In this document: positions 61,954 to 64,000 of the stretch, one piece after another
Numbering within the stretch: the stretch's first letter is position 1
Layout: each line of letters starts with the position of its first letter
Assembly (NCBI GenBank): GCA_944325835.1
Contig: CALVBO010000001.1
Coordinates: 186,001-250,000, forward strand
Reading direction: 5' to 3'
From: Candidatus Gastranaerophilales bacterium
GTDB lineage: Bacteria; Cyanobacteriota; Vampirovibrionia; Gastranaerophilales; Gastranaerophilaceae
DNA: 64,000 nucleotides
Notes under the pieces: generated by a model
Seen by the model: the letters and a program-made list of their open reading frames with translations, nothing else
Told to the model about the DNA's origin: nothing
Database searches by the model: none
Translations under genes and position numbers: made by a program

Positions 61954-62078
61954 CAGACCTACACAATAGCACAAGTGTACAGATTACAATTTAGGCTGAA
62001 TGGCTAATTGGCAAAAGGATTTGATTTTGGTTATATATAATTAAATCTTTTTCATACTTCCAGCTATTCTTAATTCCA

Positions 62079-62106
62079 AGAGTCTGTACACAGACTCTTT
62101 TTTTTA
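62079..62106 (+). terminator. Terminator after sdaAA
   Basis: AGAGTCTG pairs with CAGACTCT around a TACA loop (perfect palindromic stem) and is followed by eight or more T residues. Confidence 0.85.
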
Positions 62107-62115
62107 TTCAGAGTA

Positions 62116-62142
62116 TTGCTTTTTTGAAAAAATGTGTATAAT
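62116..62142 (+). promoter_or_regulatory. Promoter of the TPR/GT9-like gene, apparently leaderless
   Basis: A TTGCTT (62116-62121) is followed after 15 bases by a perfect TATAAT (62137-62142). The ATG lies six bases further on, with no ribosome binding site, so the transcript may have no leader. Confidence 0.55.
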
Positions 62143-62148
62143 AAGCGT

Positions 62149-63621
62149 ATGACGACATCAAAAAAAGAAAAACAGGCGTTTAATCTGCACAACTGCGCTA
62201 AACTTGAGGAAGCTGAAAAGCTTTATATTGAAATACTTGAAGAAAATCCTGAAAACGCCCGCATTTTAAATCTTATTGGTCTATTAAAGCTTGCACAGAA
62301 AGATTTGACTGCAGCAGAGCACTATCTAAAGCATGCTCTTGAAATAGAAAAAGATGCATATTACTATGAATCGCTTGCACGGGCATATATAGCAGAAAAG
62401 CAATATCAAAAAGCATGCTCACTCCTTGAAGAAGCGATTAACACCGTCAAATGCGGATTTGAAATCTACTTTTATCTCGGGCTTGCCTACAAAAATTCTA
62501 TTGAGTACGAAAAGGCAGAAAAAGCTTATTTAAAAGCGCTGGAACTTCAACCGCAATCAGAACCAGCCTGTTATAACCTTGCGAGTTTATATCTGTTTCT
62601 GAATAACCCCCAAAAAGCTATAGAATACTTCAAAAAATGTCTGGAAATTACTCCGGGGAAAGTCGAAACATTATATTTTCTCGGGATTGCATATTTCAGA
62701 ATAAAAGATTACGACACCGGACTAAAATATTTTGAAAATCGTCTGTGCAGGCAAACAGCCATTACAACCCAGCAGGTTACATACCCTAAAATTATGGAAA
62801 AAGCACCGCTGTGGAAAGGTGAAGATATTAAAGATAAAGTTCTTTATACCTATTATGAAGCAGGGTTCGGCGATATGATAATGTTTGCAAGATACATTCC
62901 GGAACTTCTAAAACGCTGCAAAAAGCTCTTGATAAAACCTCAAAAGGAACTTTCACAACTTTTACGCGATAGTTTCCCCGAAGCCGAAGTCATGGATTTA
63001 TTCTATGATGAGGCCCAAACCCATTTTGACGTTCACATTCCGTTTTTAAGCGTACCTTATGTACTAGGTTTAGAAACAAAAGACATGTTTATGAGGCATG
63101 AAGGTTATCTCAGGGCAACACCGGATAAAATTCAATATTACAAAGAAAACTTTTTCAATAATGATAAGTTCAAAATAGCTATAAAATGGCAGGGTAATAC
63201 TTATTATGAAACAGACAGGGTTATAAATGTTGATGCCTTTGCACCATTATTCGGGCTTCCAAATGTAAAGATTTATTCTGCGCAAACCTTTCAGGGTTCC
63301 GAAGAATACCAAAAACTCGCCGCGAAATACGACATAACCGATTTAAGCCGGAGTTTCAAGGATTTTTCATACACAGCCGGCGCGATAGCGAACTTGGATC
63401 TGGTAATCTGTAATGACACATCACTTGCACACCTTGCCGGCGCAATGAATAAACCCTGCATAGTATTGCTGCCTTATCAATATAACTGGAGATGGCACAT
63501 GGATTTAACGCATTGCGACTGGTACGACAGTGTAAAAATTTTCCGGCTCGGCAAGCGGGAAAGCTGGAATGAACTTTTAGAACGGGTTACACAGTACTTA
63601 AATGAAGAATTACTTAACTAA
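62149..63621 (+). CDS. TPR protein with GT9-like C-terminal domain
   Basis: About 490 residues. Residues ~10-215 hold about six TPR units (ARILNLIGLLKLAQKDLTAAE, then FYLGLAYKNSIEYEKAEKAY). Residues ~240-490 resemble the GT9/GT-B part of TPR glycosyltransferase-like proteins: VLYTYYEAGFGDMIMFARYI, IAIKWQGNTYYETDR-like phosphate loop and VICNDTSLAHLAGAMNKPCIVLLP near 425. The start at 62149 is chosen from a -10 box; an in-frame ATG at 62134 is not. A modification role for surface or cytoplasmic proteins is inferred. Confidence 0.75.
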   Translation: MTTSKKEKQAFNLHNCAKLEEAEKLYIEILEENPENARILNLIGLLKLAQKDLTAAEHYLKHALEIEKDAYYYESLARAYIAEKQYQKACSLLEEAINTVKCGFEIYFYLGLAYKNSIEYEKAEKAYLKALELQPQSEPACYNLASLYLFLNNPQKAIEYFKKCLEITPGKVETLYFLGIAYFRIKDYDTGLKYFENRLCRQTAITTQQVTYPKIMEKAPLWKGEDIKDKVLYTYYEAGFGDMIMFARYIPELLKRCKKLLIKPQKELSQLLRDSFPEAEVMDLFYDEAQTHFDVHIPFLSVPYVLGLETKDMFMRHEGYLRATPDKIQYYKENFFNNDKFKIAIKWQGNTYYETDRVINVDAFAPLFGLPNVKIYSAQTFQGSEEYQKLAAKYDITDLSRSFKDFSYTAGAIANLDLVICNDTSLAHLAGAMNKPCIVLLPYQYNWRWHMDLTHCDWYDSVKIFRLGKRESWNELLERVTQYLNEELLN

Positions 63622-64000
63622 ATTCATTAACCGGAGTTTCAAAACTCTTTCATCAAAGATTTCTTTGAAGTCCTCTGCCAGACAAAGCTCTTTAATATGC
63701 TCAGGCGTTAAATTCTTTATCAAATTTTTAACCGAACCTATACGCTTATTTGTAAAGTTCGTTTCGTCTTTAATGAACATATGCGATAAAACCGGCGGGG
63801 ACTGCGGTTCTTTCGGGTTTAGCAAATAATTCATCGACACAGCCAGATCCGTTCTGTGCAGCCCAAGCAGGCAGCCCATATAAACCCTGCCTTCATTCAT
63901 AAGGTTAAAGAAATACCCGAGCTGTTTTACAAAAGAATTCATCATGTCGCTAAATTCATCAGTATGTAACTTTGTTGTCAAAGGCGGATTAAAAGCTGCC
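63610..64000 (-). CDS. Partial CX5R phosphatase-like protein
   Basis: The gene runs past the right edge of the window; its 3' end (about 129 residues) is seen. The frame continues open to position 64000, so no start is visible. Residues near the middle read GRVYMGCLLGLHRTDLAVSMNYLL, which contains the CX5R-T pattern (Cys, five residues, Arg, Thr) of protein tyrosine and dual-specificity phosphatases. The rest is helical. A DUSP-like phosphatase is proposed, but the call rests on one motif. It overlaps the TPR/GT9-like gene's end by 12 bases. Confidence 0.5.
   Translation of the reverse strand, partial: AAFNPPLTTKLHTDEFSDMMNSFVKQLGYFFNLMNEGRVYMGCLLGLHRTDLAVSMNYLLNPKEPQSPPVLSHMFIKDETNFTNKRIGSVKNLIKNLTPEHIKELCLAEDFKEIFDERVLKLRLMNLVK

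Larger units (their letters stand above)
61954..62148. other. sdaAA 3' region
   Basis: A 195-base AT-rich stretch without a gene. It holds a TATAAT-like box at 62036 without a fitting -35 box, then the terminator at 62079. I see no tRNA or known RNA family in it. Confidence 0.45.

Noticed and set aside
62036-62106. Small RNA between sdaAA and the TPR/GT9-like gene
   Set aside because: A TATAAT-like box precedes the terminator, but no -35 box fits; it is more simply the sdaAA 3' untranslated region.

Overview
The window looks like chromosomal DNA of a low-GC, non-photosynthetic relative of cyanobacteria, most likely gut Gastranaerophilales (Vampirovibrionia, formerly Melainabacteria). This placement is inferred from a threonyl-tRNA synthetase without a TGS domain (as in cyanobacteria), an LL-diaminopimelate aminotransferase, IspG, strictly fermentative or oxygen-defence enzymes (iron-sulfur serine dehydratase, rubrerythrin), many short lineage-restricted hypothetical proteins, and two prepilins with a GFTMAEILLSL-type leader. 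No rRNA, tRNA, CRISPR array, insertion sequence or prophage was seen.

Layout. 1-4.7 kb: flippase, rimO, a small HTH gene, trxB and a secreted protein, mostly on the minus strand. 4.7-18.3 kb: pgi, ispG, a GH10-like secreted protein, several hypothetical or TPR proteins, a tandem pair of TolC-like paralogues, and a response regulator joined to a degenerate GspE-like ATPase. 18.4-22.2 kb: a 5'-nucleotidase-like enzyme and a lipoprotein/lgt/solute-binding operon. 22.2-28.9 kb: a plus-strand operon that starts from a clear promoter and carries a stand-alone ClpX-type zinc finger, an unknown 525-aa protein, ruvX, a DUF1292 gene, a protein made only of Clp_N repeats, tilS, hpt and a histidine kinase. 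28.9-32.3 kb: uvrB, a CpaF-N-domain-like remnant and a structured intergenic repeat. 32.4-41.3 kb: rubrerythrin, an SDR, two paralogous prepilin genes flanking signalling genes and proS, then dapL. 41.4-46.7 kb: ruvB, a dicarboxylate/amino-acid symporter and ileS. 46.7-51 kb: three lineage-specific hypothetical proteins. 51-64 kb: thrS, nagZ, a Memo-AMMECR1 fusion, ribD, an MBL hydrolase, gshB, proC, rpmH-rnpA, sdaAB-sdaAA, a TPR/GT9-like protein and a truncated CX5R phosphatase-like gene.

Three observations stand out. (1) The two prepilin genes (33864-35070 and 39041-40049) have matching promoters, Shine-Dalgarno sequences and short leaders, and each leader carries a 13-G tract that puts the start ATG exactly one base out of frame with the pilin. 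Losing one G fixes both, which suggests a phase-variable pilin pair. (2) One operon encodes the substrate-receiving domains of two Clp unfoldases (a ClpX-type zinc finger and a ClpC-type N-domain array) without any ATPase. (3) A structured intergenic repeat occurs at 4694-4819 and 31530-31689 with three compensatory base-pair changes, each copy lying just upstream of a minus-strand gene.
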